This document shows positions 8,352-18,745 of a stretch of 64,000 bases of DNA, in pieces (positions within the stretch are counted from its first letter, which is position 1; every line of letters starts with the position of its first letter). This DNA comes from Panicum virgatum (Eukaryota > Streptophyta > Magnoliopsida > Poales > Poaceae), in assembly GCF_016808335.1 (NCBI RefSeq), contig NC_053137.1, positions 7,366,506-7,430,505 on the forward strand, given 5' to 3'. Both the position numbers and the translations under genes were made by a program. The notes beneath the pieces are model-generated. The model was not told the origin of the DNA, ran no database searches, and saw only the letters and a program-made list of their open reading frames with translations.

Positions 8352-10764
8352 AAGATTGTGACGGAACCATCAAATTAAAACTCTAATTAAGCGTAATGGC
8401 CATCATTTGAACACATCGGGCGCATTACCTTAACGGCTTAATTTGGCGATCCTTTCTCAAACCACGCCCGATCAAAACAACACCGGTAGTCCCATGCAAA
8501 GGTGGGCGCAGATGGTACAAGCACAACCCATATTTGAAAATATACAAGAGTGACATACGATAACAATAAGGAGTTTTACAAACCGAGTTCGAAATGCATA
8601 ATATTATACGAGTGTAGCTGCCTTTTATACAAAGTTTGATAAACATGAAATCTGCCCACTACAATGTATAAGAACGACAAAGAATTACACACTCAGCCCA
8701 TGAGTGTGCAATTCCAACACCCCAAAGCTACACGCCTGGGTCCTCGACGTTTCACCCATCCGCATCCAGTCGAACGAACTTGGCGCAACACGACAGAAGT
8801 CTACGTCTGCGTGTCCTGAAATAATTGTGGCAACAAACCCTGAGTATACTAATACTCAGCAAGACTTACCCGACCAGTGGGTATATCTTAGCCCACATAT
8901 CTAGACATGCAAGGCTTTTGGCTGGTGGTTATTTTTGCAGAAAAAGCAGCGACTAAAGTAATTCCTCACTTTCCTTATTTTAGCCCAAGTTTTATATAAA
9001 TTAACATAGTCTAATATTTGCATAACCAAATCTAGAGCAAGCATAGTGGAACAATAACTGATAATTCATATGTTCATCAACATGGGTATAACAATTTTTT
9101 TCAATCACAACACTACGCTGCGACGCAGTGACCAAGGTGCTCATATCCGAGAGCGACTGACGGCGAATCGATTCGATTTAACCTTGCAAGGTGGACCTAA
9201 CCAACACGGCACGCGTATGCCCCGTCGGACCACACGCACCAACATTCCCCTCCCCGCCTCGAACTACAGAACCACCCCACCTTCATATAGTCAGCCGAGC
9301 TCAACGTGAGACCACCAAAAGTAAACATATGCATCCCGTTTCTCCGCGACTACTCGACTCGCCCTACGGGGTGGTGATGCAGTTCTGTACTTTCGAAGCG
9401 AGGCAGTACTAGGCTTACCGGTTTCGACTACCTCCTACTCCCGGCATGCGGTTAGTACAGTTCAAACATGATCAGCAGGGCCAACAACGGCTCGGTCCTT
9501 AACCGACACAGGCGGAACTACACTTCTCCCGCCCGGTCTCAATTTCTACCCTTTCTTTCATTCCAAGACTTTCATCCAAAAATTTGTAACTCATATCTAG
9601 AAACATAAAAATGATCATAATCTCGCGAGTAACCAAAAATTACTCGACTTCTACCGAACCCTATCTAGCATAGCATTTCTATCGCCCTATACATACTAGT
9701 ACAATTCAAGGACACCTAGGGTTCGTGCAACTAGGGTTTCAAACAACTCCTAAACGTAATGCATAAGTAACAAATGCATATATAGGTGTCATAATTTAAA
9801 TTAATAGGATGTGCACCGGGGCTTGCCTTCGGGCTGCTGCACAGAACTGGGGTCAGACGGGCCTTGGGCCGGATCCTTGCGAATCCCCTGTTGGACTTGC
9901 TCCGGGTGCTCTTTCGCCTCCGCGATCACTTCATATACGACTCCTTCGACGGCGGCGTCTACACGTATGCACATGACATGAGAATGTATGCAAATACGAT
10001 AGGCAACAATAATCTTTGAAATGCCAAAGTAGAAACACTACAAATTTACCCAATTCTACATCCAACAGTTCTAATAAAACCCGAAATATCCGGATTCATA
10101 TCCGGAGTATCTGGACTCCGAAGTCCGGAGTTTCCGGGCCTATACCCGGAGCTTCCCCCGGAGTATCCCAAACCCGGAGTATCCGGGCTTATACCCGGAG
10201 TTTCGCCCGGAGTGTTCAAAACCCGGAGTATCCGGGCTTATACCCGGAGTCTCCGGGCTTGACAGCATTTTCGCCCCAAAAACTGAAATCTTGATTTTTT
10301 GCAAAACCACCCCACCAAATTTGAAACCCTCTTGAATCCTAGTTGAAGGATGCATATAGAGATGATTGACCAAAGAAAATCACTTAGAACATCCTAAAAC
10401 AACCAAATCGGCGAGCCCTAGCTTCTAGTACCTTGAGCTAGTTCCTCTTGCAAGAAAACTCGAAAACGATGTCGCCCCAAGGTGGAATACTTATAGAAGA
10501 TGATCCCCCACGCCGACTGAAGCTCCCTTGGCCTTGGAATCAAGTTGAAATGAAAGATTTTGGAATCTAGAGCTTAGGGGAGAGGGAGAGCTCGTGAGGG
10601 AGGTGAGGGGGAGAGAGGTAACGGGAGAGAGTGAGAGTGAGGGAGAGAGAGTGATATTTTCTATTTAAATGATTGTGGAGTCCAGATGACCAAATTATGG
10701 AAATAGAAACTCAACGCCCGGAATATCCGGGCCAATGGCCGGAGTATCAGGGTGTTACAAAGAT
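8352..10764. mobile_element. Solo LTR with AAGAT target duplication
   Basis: The LTR (8357-10759, 2403 bp) starts TGTGACGGAACC and ends GGGTGTTACA. The 5-bp AAGAT flanks it at 8352-8356 and 10760-10764. No internal region, primer-binding site or pol frame is present, so it is a solo LTR left by recombination. Its middle (8870-9560 and 9740-9830) is clearly related to the larger LTR at 31384-36866, sharing CTTACCCGACCAGTGG, CGGCGAATCGATTCGATTTA and GTCATAATTTAAATTAATAGG. Confidence 0.88.
10079..10262. repeat. CCGGAGTATCCGG-type repeat cluster
   Basis: About eight imperfect copies of the near-palindrome CCCGGAGTATCCGGGC, alternating with CTTATACCCGGAGT, within the solo LTR. The same motif family occurs in the copia LTR at 27.9 and 28.7 kb. 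Confidence 0.85.
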
Positions 10765-11695
10765 GACGGTCAGTCGTCTCACCACAAAAGCCTCATTTGC
10801 CAAGTCAAGAGAAGAGCCTTGTTGTCCGAGCTTCTAGTGAAATTGACCCGGCCAGTCCAGGCGGCAGGCTGGACGCTGGAGCGCCAGGCCAGGGACTATA
10901 GATGAGGGGCGGCCGCGGCGGCGTACGTGGAGGAAGGGAAGACGGCGACCGTCCGGAGACAACGGCCGGTGCGTACTCTGCTTTGTCTCCCTTTTTTTTT
11001 GACAAATTTGCAGATCACACACCATCCAAACAGTTCTGGAAGGGAAAAGGAAAACAGAAACCAATACTCTAGAACAACTGTCCAAGAGGTCTCGACGCTG
11101 GGTAGATCTTTTCCACTGACCAATAGTGCCATTAAAAATTCAACCAAGGGCAGATCTTTCCATACTAATCTATCGTCGTATGCAGATGTGGTCCCCCTTA
11201 TCGTGCATCAAATACAGTCCGTTTTTATTACCGACACAAGAAGTCTGTAGAGTACCAAATTACACGGCATCAAGTTGATTATTCTAAGACCAGGACTTTT
11301 CCAAAGTCATTGTCCACTGCACTCCACTTTCATTCCCAGTCATTGTTGGTTTACCAATTATATTCATACATGTAACAAACTGCAGCACAGCATTGTTGAC
11401 CAAAGTGAGATAGGCCTTCTTGACTAAAAACGTTCCCTTGTGGATAACAAGTCGCCCACGCCCTCTCCATTGGACTTGTCTACATGTTTCCCTAGCAATA
11501 TGATTCTACCCTCAGTATATCTCAATATACAGGGATGCCTGTCCACCACATCCATGTGATTAGATCAAAGGTAGGTTGTTACAGAAGCTAAGCTCAATCT
11601 TTGCTTGTGATACCAGTTCAAATATCTAGTATCCCCTGTATTATATGTGCACTTTAACACGTTGAATTTCCTGAACAGGGAAAGGGAAACAATAG
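10765..11695. other. 5' flank of the Rx_N-like gene
   Basis: No coding frame is supported. The last part (about 11500-11700) resembles the 5' flanks of the three tandem copies, for example TATCTCAATATACAGG...TTCCTGAACAGGGAAAGGGA versus TTCCTGAGCAGGGAAGGGA at 19900. Confidence 0.5.
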
Positions 11696-11711
11696 ATGCT
11701 TGAATCCTAAT
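11696..11711 (+). promoter_or_regulatory. Four-codon upstream ORF abutting the start codon
   Basis: ATGCTTGAATCCTAATGG encodes Met-Leu-Glu-Ser-stop, and the stop TAA overlaps the ATG of the main frame by one base (TAATG). The arrangement is identical in the three tandem copies (19931, 40061, 58264). Confidence 0.6.
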
Positions 11712-12593
11712 GGCAGAGATTGTCACTTCTACTGTTGTCCAAGAGACAGTTAGCCAAGTTCTATCTGGTCTGGTTCAAAAATATGAGGACAAAGAGGAAT
11801 CAAATGTCATCAGAAACTTGGAGAGGCTAGAGATGGCACACATCAGGCTTGAGGCTGCTCTTGAGACATCGGAAAAGTGGCAAATCACTTATGCCTCCTT
11901 GTTGCGTTGGCATAGGAAGCTGAAGCGTCTTGCTCAAGAATGCGATGAAATGGTGCACAAATGCAAGCTTCGAATCCTAGAAGATGAACGGATGGAACAG
12001 GAGGTAAGGAGTTCCTCTATTGCTAAACAGGTTTTGCATGCTACCAAGTTATTTGTTTCCTCTGTCCTTAATTGCAATAGTAACGAATTGAGCAGATGCA
12101 TTACTCAAAGGTTTGAGTGGTATGCTGATGGGGCTAGTGAGTTTCTGAGATTCATACAGTTTGGTGGCACGCCAAGGTGTCACATGCCCTTTCACTCCTC
12201 CCTTGTCAAGAACCTTTTTGCAGGCAAGGAACTACACCATAAAATAGTTCAAGGAATCGTGTATCATTCATTTCAATTTTCATTAGTGCCTATCATCAGT
12301 CAAGTTCTTGGAATGGATGCTATCCTGGTACTTATCCCGAATGATGGTACACCAGACAGTAATATCTAACAGTACAACTTTCAAAGTGCATAGACATACT
12401 TGGGATCGCAATTCGGTTCTTGCAGTTGTTTGCCCCTCATCTCAAGTGTACAGTTGCAAATATTAGGAACGAACTTATTCAACTACTTGCTCAAGATCTG
12501 TCATGGATGCCATCTGTTTATTCCTGCCAAAAAGAACAGCTCCATGTTCAAATACTTGGGTCTCAATGGCTACGCCCAAACCCATTATGTTGC

Positions 12594-12768
12594 AAGCAGC
12601 ACAGGGGCGAAGCTAACATAAAAATTAAGGTAGTGCACCCATTAGGTAACAAACAAATTTTTTCTTGTGATATACAGTAAATATTTGTAAATTTAGTGGT
12701 AAAAGTTAGTATTACCCTGGTGCCTGTGCACCAGGCTAGCATGCCGTGGCTTCGCCCCTGAAGCAGCA
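12594..12768. mobile_element. hAT-type MITE inside the Rx_N-like gene
   Basis: The element (12602-12760, 159 bp) has perfect 12-bp terminal inverted repeats, CAGGGGCGAAGC and GCTTCGCCCCTG. It is flanked by the perfect 8-bp duplication AAGCAGCA (12594-12601 and 12761-12768). It interrupts the coding homology exactly between the Cys-Lys-Gln-His codons and their continuation. Confidence 0.93.
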
Positions 12769-13036
12769 TGTTCGGCATGAGGTTATTAGCAGCCTACAGA
12801 TGGCAGGACTATCAGAGTTATTTCTGGAACCAGTACTTGAAGTGAATTTGCATTGTCATGTCACATTGTCTGTGTCCAACAAACAAAAGACCTTGCTATC
12901 TGAAAACATAATTTCTCTGCAGGATGCTCCATATCTAAAAGCCGGGATTCACTTTGCACCCCACCGCTCTTTGGAAGACATGGTGCATGCAAATAGAAGT
13001 TCTGAAGTAGTGGCGATAGTCGGCGAGGATCACGAT

Positions 13037-13131
13037 GCTTACTTATAGACATTACCTTGGAACAACTAGAAGATACTGCCAATGGCACCAGCTTACTTAT
13101 AGACATTACCTTGGAGCAACCAGAATACTGA
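13037..13131. repeat. 54-bp-period local duplication in the pseudogene
   Basis: GCTTACTTATAGACATTACC begins at 13037 and again at 13091, followed in each by a similar CTTGGA(A/G)CAAC segment. The duplication carries an in-frame TAG in both copies. Confidence 0.85.
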
Positions 13132-13395
13132 AGCATCAATTTACAAAATGATTTGCAAGTCTAAACATAGCTCTGCACTTAATCAGGTTGAGAAGGCGAG
13201 CATGCGCACACAGAAAAGTTTTGGGGGGACTAGGAAAAGAAAGATGTTGAAAGGACAGGATAAGGAGTTTATAAGTGAAAATTTTATGATCTCTCATCTT
13301 TTTTCGATTTATGTCATGCACATGTGCCCGTTCAGCTAATAAGCGCCTTCAAGCACTAGCTGCAGAAAGAATAGGAAAGTTAGTGGCACCACAGG

Positions 13396-13997
13396 TATAC
13401 CTGAACATCTAAATCATGTAACATAGATCAATAAGGGAAATAAGGAATATAAGGAAACATTGGAGTTACTTTTCATAATTGAGGACAATCCACCAAAACA
13501 TAATGGTATATTTACTATCAGAATTCAGAGCATGAATAAGGTCAAAGTGTTGAAACACAGGAGTAATCAAAGAAAGGTTAGCAGCATCATGGTTCTAGAG
13601 TTACATGTCAAATATTTGTGTCATGTTGGTCTTACATTAAGAAGTATGTTGTACATTAGGAGTGCTAGTGTAACACTCACTCTCTGGAGGATTTTCAACG
13701 TGTGTTCTGATATGGTGACATTTGTCTCCCAAAAGCTGATTATATGCTGGCTATTGCTACGCAGTTTTTGATATTTAATTATTTGCAAAGTAGGGGCATG
13801 GGACAAAAAAAATGCATGTTTGAATGATGAGCTACTAAAATTATAGAGGAAATTCTAAAATTTCATTATTGTCAGTTTCTTGATGGGCTTGTCTCTGGTC
13901 AATAATTTCTTTGGTGGAGATCCAAGATCATATGAATTCAAAACTTAAGAGGATCATATGAATTCAGAAATTAAGAGAGGTGTGGCATACAGTAGGT
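13396..13997. other. AT-rich spacer between Rx_N-like pieces
   Basis: No coding frame supported. The short repeated phrase GATCATATGAATTCA occurs at 13927 and 13953. Confidence 0.5.
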
Positions 13998-14228
13998 TAT
14001 TTTTTTCCTGAATTTCCTTAGGGAAATATTCAGAGTTACATCACATCTGAATAATCTATATCTGATGAGAAGCTTTGATATTTCTTTCCATCAAAATTTC
14101 GATAGCAGATTTTTACTATTACCATCATGCACAATCTCACAGATAGAGGCGTGCCCAAGTAAAATGAAATTCAGCATGATGTTGCTTGTGTGTTCTGACT
14201 GTTAACTGAGGGTCATATATTCTTTAAT
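13998..14228 (+). repeat. Intron-like repeat, copy C
   Basis: Matches 668-905 across most of its length and directly precedes the coding block at 14229. It is therefore a likely degenerate intron of the Rx_N-like family. Confidence 0.6.
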
Positions 14229-14735
14229 TTGACCGTACAACTCTCGGAGAGTACAGATATAGTTGGTATCGCACTTAGGTGCTGCTTGCAGTATTTTGCC
14301 CCTCATTTCAAGTGTAATTTTGAAAATATAAGAAATGAACTTACTCATGGGGGCCATCTATTTACAACCACAAGGAACAGTGGGACAAATTCAACTTCTT
14401 GTTGCAGTGGGCCCGGCGAAACCCATTTTGTTGCAAGCAGCATGGTCAGCATGAGGTTCAACACTTTAGCAACATAGACATGGCAGGATTTTCAGAAGTT
14501 TTGCTAATTAATTTGTATTTGCAGTGTCAAGTCTCAATGTCTGTTTACAGTAAACAGAAGACATCACAGTCTGAAGACATAATTTCTCTGCAAGACTATC
14601 CGTATCTGAAAACTGGTATCTCCTTTTGCCCCCATGGCTATTTGGAGGACATGCTGCCAGCGAATAGAAGTAATGAAATAGCTGCCATAGTCCGCAAGGA
14701 GCAACATTGCTTGCATACCGACATTACCCTTGTAT
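14229..14735 (+). pseudogene. Rx_N-like family C-terminal fragment
   Basis: The first frame has QLSESTDIVGIALR and APHFKCNFENIRNELT, matching 12379-12500. After a frame break, a second frame (from about 14399) has NPFCCKQHGQHEVQHF, DIISLQDYPYLKTGI and EDMLPANRSNEIAAIVRKEQ, matching 12580-13030. It has no N-terminal part. It ends where an unrelated AT-rich tail begins. At least one frameshift near 14390 makes it non-functional. It may be the displaced 3' half of the fragment at the left window edge. Confidence 0.65.
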
Positions 14736-14827
14736 CCGATACACCCATACCTCCCGATATAATAATAATGAAATTAAAAACAAAATAAATAAATAAATTC
14801 GCATACGCATCCGATACTTGCCAATAC

Positions 14828-14875
14828 GCATGTGGGGGCCCTTTATGATTTGCATGTGGGGGCCCTTTATGATTT
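14828..14875. repeat. 24-bp tandem duplication
   Basis: A 24-base unit beginning GCATGTGGGGGCCC is present twice in tandem (14828-14851 and 14852-14875) without mismatch. Confidence 0.9.
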
Positions 14876-16310
14876 GTTTCCCTTTTGTCATGTGATGCAC
14901 TAATGTAGTGATACTTTAGTCTTTGAGAGATTGCTACGTTGGCTCCCAAACTTAATTTTATAAATATTTAGAGAAATATTAGTATCTACAAAGTATCCTT
15001 GTTTCTTAAAGGGGGAAAGGCAATTTCTTGAACAAAGAAAATCAAACATAGAAGCTTAATGTGTGCAGTCGTACACAAACCTTCTGTTATGTTTTCTGTC
15101 GGGAAAAAAGGCCAATTCCCTTGGATTAGAGGGGTTGCTCCAAAGTTTCAGGATTTTAGTTCGCTGTTTGGAAAAGGGTAACGTTCAGAATTTACAAAAG
15201 ATACATATACTCGTTCCAAAGTTTCATGGGATGTAGCAGAACTAAATCAAAGTTCAGAACTAAGTATATAACATGTAATCAAAATCAAGTATGGAGCCAT
15301 GCAAGTAGGACAAATAACATACCATACATACAAAAGAACGAGAAAATAAAGTTTCAGTCAATAATCACTTGCTAGTAAGGCTAAGAAATAAATATGCAAG
15401 TACATAGGATGATTACGATTCTGAATCTGAAAATAAGAAATGTAGTATGTGACATATATAACTTCAACGCAATTACTCAGGTTTACCACATTTCAGCACT
15501 ATTATCATCGGTTTACTACAATCTGAAGAGTGCGTTGTGGCAAAGGAAATCAGATTCCATCTGGGATGGTATAACTGGAGCCGCCACCGAGATTGACAAT
15601 CAGACTCAGCTGTGCTGCATGCCTGCATAAGGATATCATAATCAGCTTTCCTCTTTCGATTTTTCAACATTCACCTCTTTCTATACTATTCTGCAAAATG
15701 GAGCACAAAGATAGAATAATAAAATAGCAATCACAGTAGCTGTGAATCTGCATCTACATGCAAGCTCTGCTCTCGCAAAAAGGTCTCTACAAGATTCCAG
15801 TTATTATTAAACAACATATTAAGAGAACTTGGCCTGGAAACTAGGCCTATGTGCAAGATTTCAGTTCAAACATTTCCAATACATGCACTATTCACAGCAT
15901 TAGGAAGATACATATACTCGTCCAGTGTAAATAAACATTGCTAGTACTGAGGAAATCAAAATTCAGTCAGTCATTCACTTGGGCCAAGAGATGATTATCA
16001 TTTAGGGAATACAATGGATGCCTAATATTATAAACTTGGGTAGCTGCATACATAAACTAGCATATGTAATGGTAATTACATGAATATCTGATGTCTCACT
16101 TCTCAACTTCTTGCTTAGATCATTAAACAGAACAAGATCATCAGAAGGATACATCCAAGAAACAGCAGATCTCATTGCCCGATTCTAATAGATTTTATCC
16201 AATATTGCATCATCTAATCCTACTAGATCAACCAAAGGTGCTAGCTGCTTCACGCTTGGAAGATAGGATATTTTTCGAACGGCCCAAGGAGTATCCCACA
16301 AGCAGCAGTG
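14876..16310. other. Spacer and possible 3' region of the F-box pseudogene
   Basis: No coding frame I can support. The part nearest 16310 is immediately downstream of the F-box stop codon on the minus strand and may hold its 3' untranslated region. Confidence 0.45.
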
Positions 16311-17740
16311 TCATTCCTTCTTGGCAAGTGCCGATGACTTCACAAAATAGGGAGAGTACGGGGTAATAGGAAGCCACCAGCCATCTAGAGTGCACAGAGT
16401 ACTCACTTCCTTACTATCCATGTCATATGAAACCAGTTTCCTATTCCAGATGTGGAAAAAGAAGACCATGTTGTGATCTGGATGAAAGGCAACAGTGGAG
16501 TCAGCTAAAGAGCAATCCGCTTCTCCAAACAGCTGCAGACAGCTCACACTGTCCTTCAGGATCCATCGATCTGTATCATAGTTCTCAAGAACTGAAATCA
16601 AAAGTTCAGTCATATTGCCAAGATCATCTTTCTTTCCACTCGTGCAATGCAGGAGCCCTTTTGATTGACCAATAAAAACAAGGGAACCGCGCTCCTCTTC
16701 AGGCCATGGGATAACCCTACGCTTCTCCCCTTCCCCATCGACCGCGGCTATCACAACCTGGTAATCAGATCTGAGTATGACAGCCAAATGCAGCATACCG
16801 TTAATAAAGGCTTTGCTGACCCAGGTTTCGATGATTTGGTGTGACCAACATTCGACTGATTAGTCCCTAGCCGAAGAACCGTTTCTTTGGCTGATTGGTG
16901 GTTGAGAGCTTGGAGGAAAGTCCCTAAACAGCACAAAAAAGGTTTCAATTCACTGGTCATGCTAGGTGCTTGGATCATTTGGAAACACCGTAATGCATGT
17001 GTCTTTGATGGGCTAGCTCCCTGCCTCCAAGTTGCTTTGCAAGCCTATAAGGATGAATTGCAGCTTTGGATAGCGGATAGCTGCAGGAGCTAAGGGGCTC
17101 AAGGCCCTGCGTGTACAACTGATAGAGTGAAGACGCCATTAGGGTGTTTTGGTCAGGTCCTACCTCTCTACTTTTTTTTTCTGTAAATCTTTTAGGATTC
17201 TTGCTCAACCGTCACCCATTCTGGCCCAAGGTGGGTGATCGGTGATGTAAATTGGCCACTCTCTTTTTCTTAATACAAAGATGCGCAGCTCTCCTGCGTG
17301 TACGAGAAAAAAAAAACATTCGACTGACCTTCCACTCCATTCTCTGCTTTCAGGAAACGGCGAGCGGCGGATATCCATATTCGTCCTCGCACTGAGTGCC
17401 CGTGCTAGGCACAAGCACCCATTCCCTGGTGGCCGGGTTGCACACAATGTAGCCTTTTTCCTCGTATGTTCCTGGACAGGTGTGCAGAAAGAGCAGGAGC
17501 CCATTGCAGGAATCCGCGAGACCGATCTGCTCGATCTCGGGCAGCTCAGTGAGGAAGGCGAAGGACGTGTCGACGGGAGGCACGGATCTCCCCAGCCGGT
17601 TGAAGAAATGCTCGCAGTTGTTGTTCACGCCCTTGTCGTCCGAGTAGAAGAAACCTTGCAGGGTCGGGGGGATCTTCCTGAGGCAGTCGGCGACGAGGCA
17701 GGACCAGTCGGTGCCGCCGCCGCCGCCGGAGGCGCCGCCG
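16311..17740 (-). pseudogene. F-box-associated protein gene, interrupted
   Basis: On the minus strand the 5' part (about 17735-17350) encodes DCLRKIPPTLQGFF, GLADSCNGLLLF and IVCNPATREWVLVP, blocks typical of grass F-box proteins with a C-terminal F-box-associated domain. A stop and frame change follow at 17350-17352. The frame then has ESREWSGRSVEC up to the LINE insertion, and the 3' part (16846-16311) has NGMLHLAV, GFIGQS-like and YDTDRWILKDSVSCLQLFG blocks. About 60-70 residues of the usual middle seem missing at 17350, and no recognisable F-box helix precedes the 5' part. The 5' edge coincides with the left edge of the tandem array, so the gene was probably cut there. Confidence 0.7.
16847..17327 (+). 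mobile_element. 5'-truncated LINE in the F-box gene
   Basis: The insertion (16860-17314) encodes the last ~75 residues of a LINE reverse-transcriptase ORF, including HKKGFNSLVMLGAWIIWKHR and NACVFDG, the zinc-binding C-terminal region of plant L1 elements, with a stop at 17091-17093. A 3' untranslated tail and an A run (17307-17316) follow. The 13-bp AACATTCGACTGA flanks it at 16847-16859 and 17315-17327. The element is severely 5'-truncated, as is usual for LINEs. Confidence 0.9.
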
Positions 17741-17842
17741 TGCCACGCCAGGACTACCGGCAGCGTCGACGGTGCTTGCTGGGCTCGCTCGCTCGCTCCC
17801 AGCTCGCCAGCGGGCGGTGGTGGCCGGCATTCGGAACGTCCA

Positions 17843-17875
17843 GGGGTGGACGGTATTTCATTTACCGTCCACCCC
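17843..17875. repeat. Perfect 33-nt hairpin (module b, unit 1)
   Basis: The arms are GGGGTGGACGGTA and TACCGTCCACCCC, 13 bp and fully complementary, with a 7-nt loop TTTCATT. Confidence 0.93.
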
Positions 17876-18466
17876 CGGGCACGCGGCAGCCACCGGATCC
17901 GGATCCTGCGGTCAGGATTAAGCAAGAGGCACCCGACGCCATCACGCGAAGCGAGCGCCGCACTCCAGCGCCGCTTCGCCGGCTTCGCCGCCGCCCTCCG
18001 GCGATCAGCGACGTCACGCGCACACACTGGGCTTCGCATGCCATTCAACCTGAAGCTCCACCTCCCCAACGTCGCCGCGTTGTGCTTCGTGTCCTCGTTC
18101 TTCCTCCTCACAGCGTGGACGCGCCCCGGCTATGACTCGCCTCGTCGGCGTCGCCTCGCGACATCAACAGCTGGCGCCGCCGCCGCCGCGCAGCGGTGCG
18201 TTACCGCGTGCAGAGGCCTACTCTGAGTAAACTCTGTGGTCGTCGACCACCGGGCACCGGCCGGCCGGCGCGCGCACCCGCCAGGCGCTCCGCCGAGCTG
18301 CCCGTGGTGTTCGGTGCCGCCGCCGCCGGCGGCGGCGCCGGTGTGCCACACCAGGGGCTCCAACGGCTTCGAAGCGAGGGTCATGCCCTCTTCCCGGCCT
18401 CGCTCGCAAGCTCCCGGGCTCCCGGCTCGCCGGCCGGTGGCGCTGGCCGCCGTTGGCAACGTCCAG

Positions 18467-18499
18467 GGGGTGGACGGTATTTGATTTACCGTCCACCCC
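18467..18499. repeat. Perfect 33-nt hairpin (module c, unit 1)
   Basis: Same 13-bp arms as at 17843; the loop is TTTGATT. Confidence 0.93.
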
Positions 18500-18745
18500 T
18501 GGGTGCGCGATGGCCATCCGATCCGTATCCTACGGCTAGAATTAAGCAAGAGACCCAGAACGCGATGGATGCGAAGCGAACGCAGCTCCAGCGCCGCTCC
18601 GTCCTCTGCGGCCGGCGCCGCCGCTTCTCCGGCCACGCCGCCGCCCTCCGGCGAGCACGCGCCGGCGACCCCGCCTGTAATGTCTCGTCTGCTTGCTTCT
18701 TTCCATGTGGCAAATTGGACGCGGTTGCTTTCTTCTCGATCGTGG

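Larger units (their letters stand above)
11710..13395 (+). pseudogene. Rx N-terminal-like (resistance-like) gene, best-preserved copy, broken
   Basis: From ATG 11710 an open frame of 219 codons begins MAEIVTSTVVQETVSQVLSG. Residues 1-110 form a charged helical region like the Rx_N coiled-coil of plant NLR proteins (heptad-like LERLEMAHIRLEAALETSE). There is no NB-ARC or LRR; the family continues with a grass-specific C-terminal part. The frame ends at a stop at 12367-12369, where about 10 bases seem lost compared with the relatives. Homology then continues in another frame (12379-12601), resumes after a hAT MITE (12769-13048) with MAGLSELFLEPVLEVN and DIISLQD-like blocks, and decays to about 13395. 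The multiple frame breaks make it a pseudogene unless the first 219 codons act alone. Confidence 0.75.
17741..18745. other. GC-rich hairpin modules, unit 1
   Basis: Two diverged copies of a module of about 600 bp lie head to tail. Shared landmarks are CCTGAAGCTCCACCTCCCC, ATGACTCGCCTCGTCGGCGT, GTGGTCGTCGACCACCGGGC, GTGCCACRCCAGG, the hairpin, GGATTAAGCAAGAG and CCGCCGCCCTCCGGCGA. Frames are open on both strands, but codon-level conservation between copies is not apparent. It resembles a duplicated GC-rich promoter or first exon. Confidence 0.55.

Noticed and set aside
10079..10262. CRISPR-like repeat array
   Set aside because: Repeats are imperfect, overlapping palindromes with no regular spacers, in a plant LTR.
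17843..17875. Hairpin as a Helitron 3' end
   Set aside because: A Helitron 3' hairpin should be followed closely by CTRR and a T target base, with TC at the far 5' end. Here the hairpin sits inside a module with no such ends.
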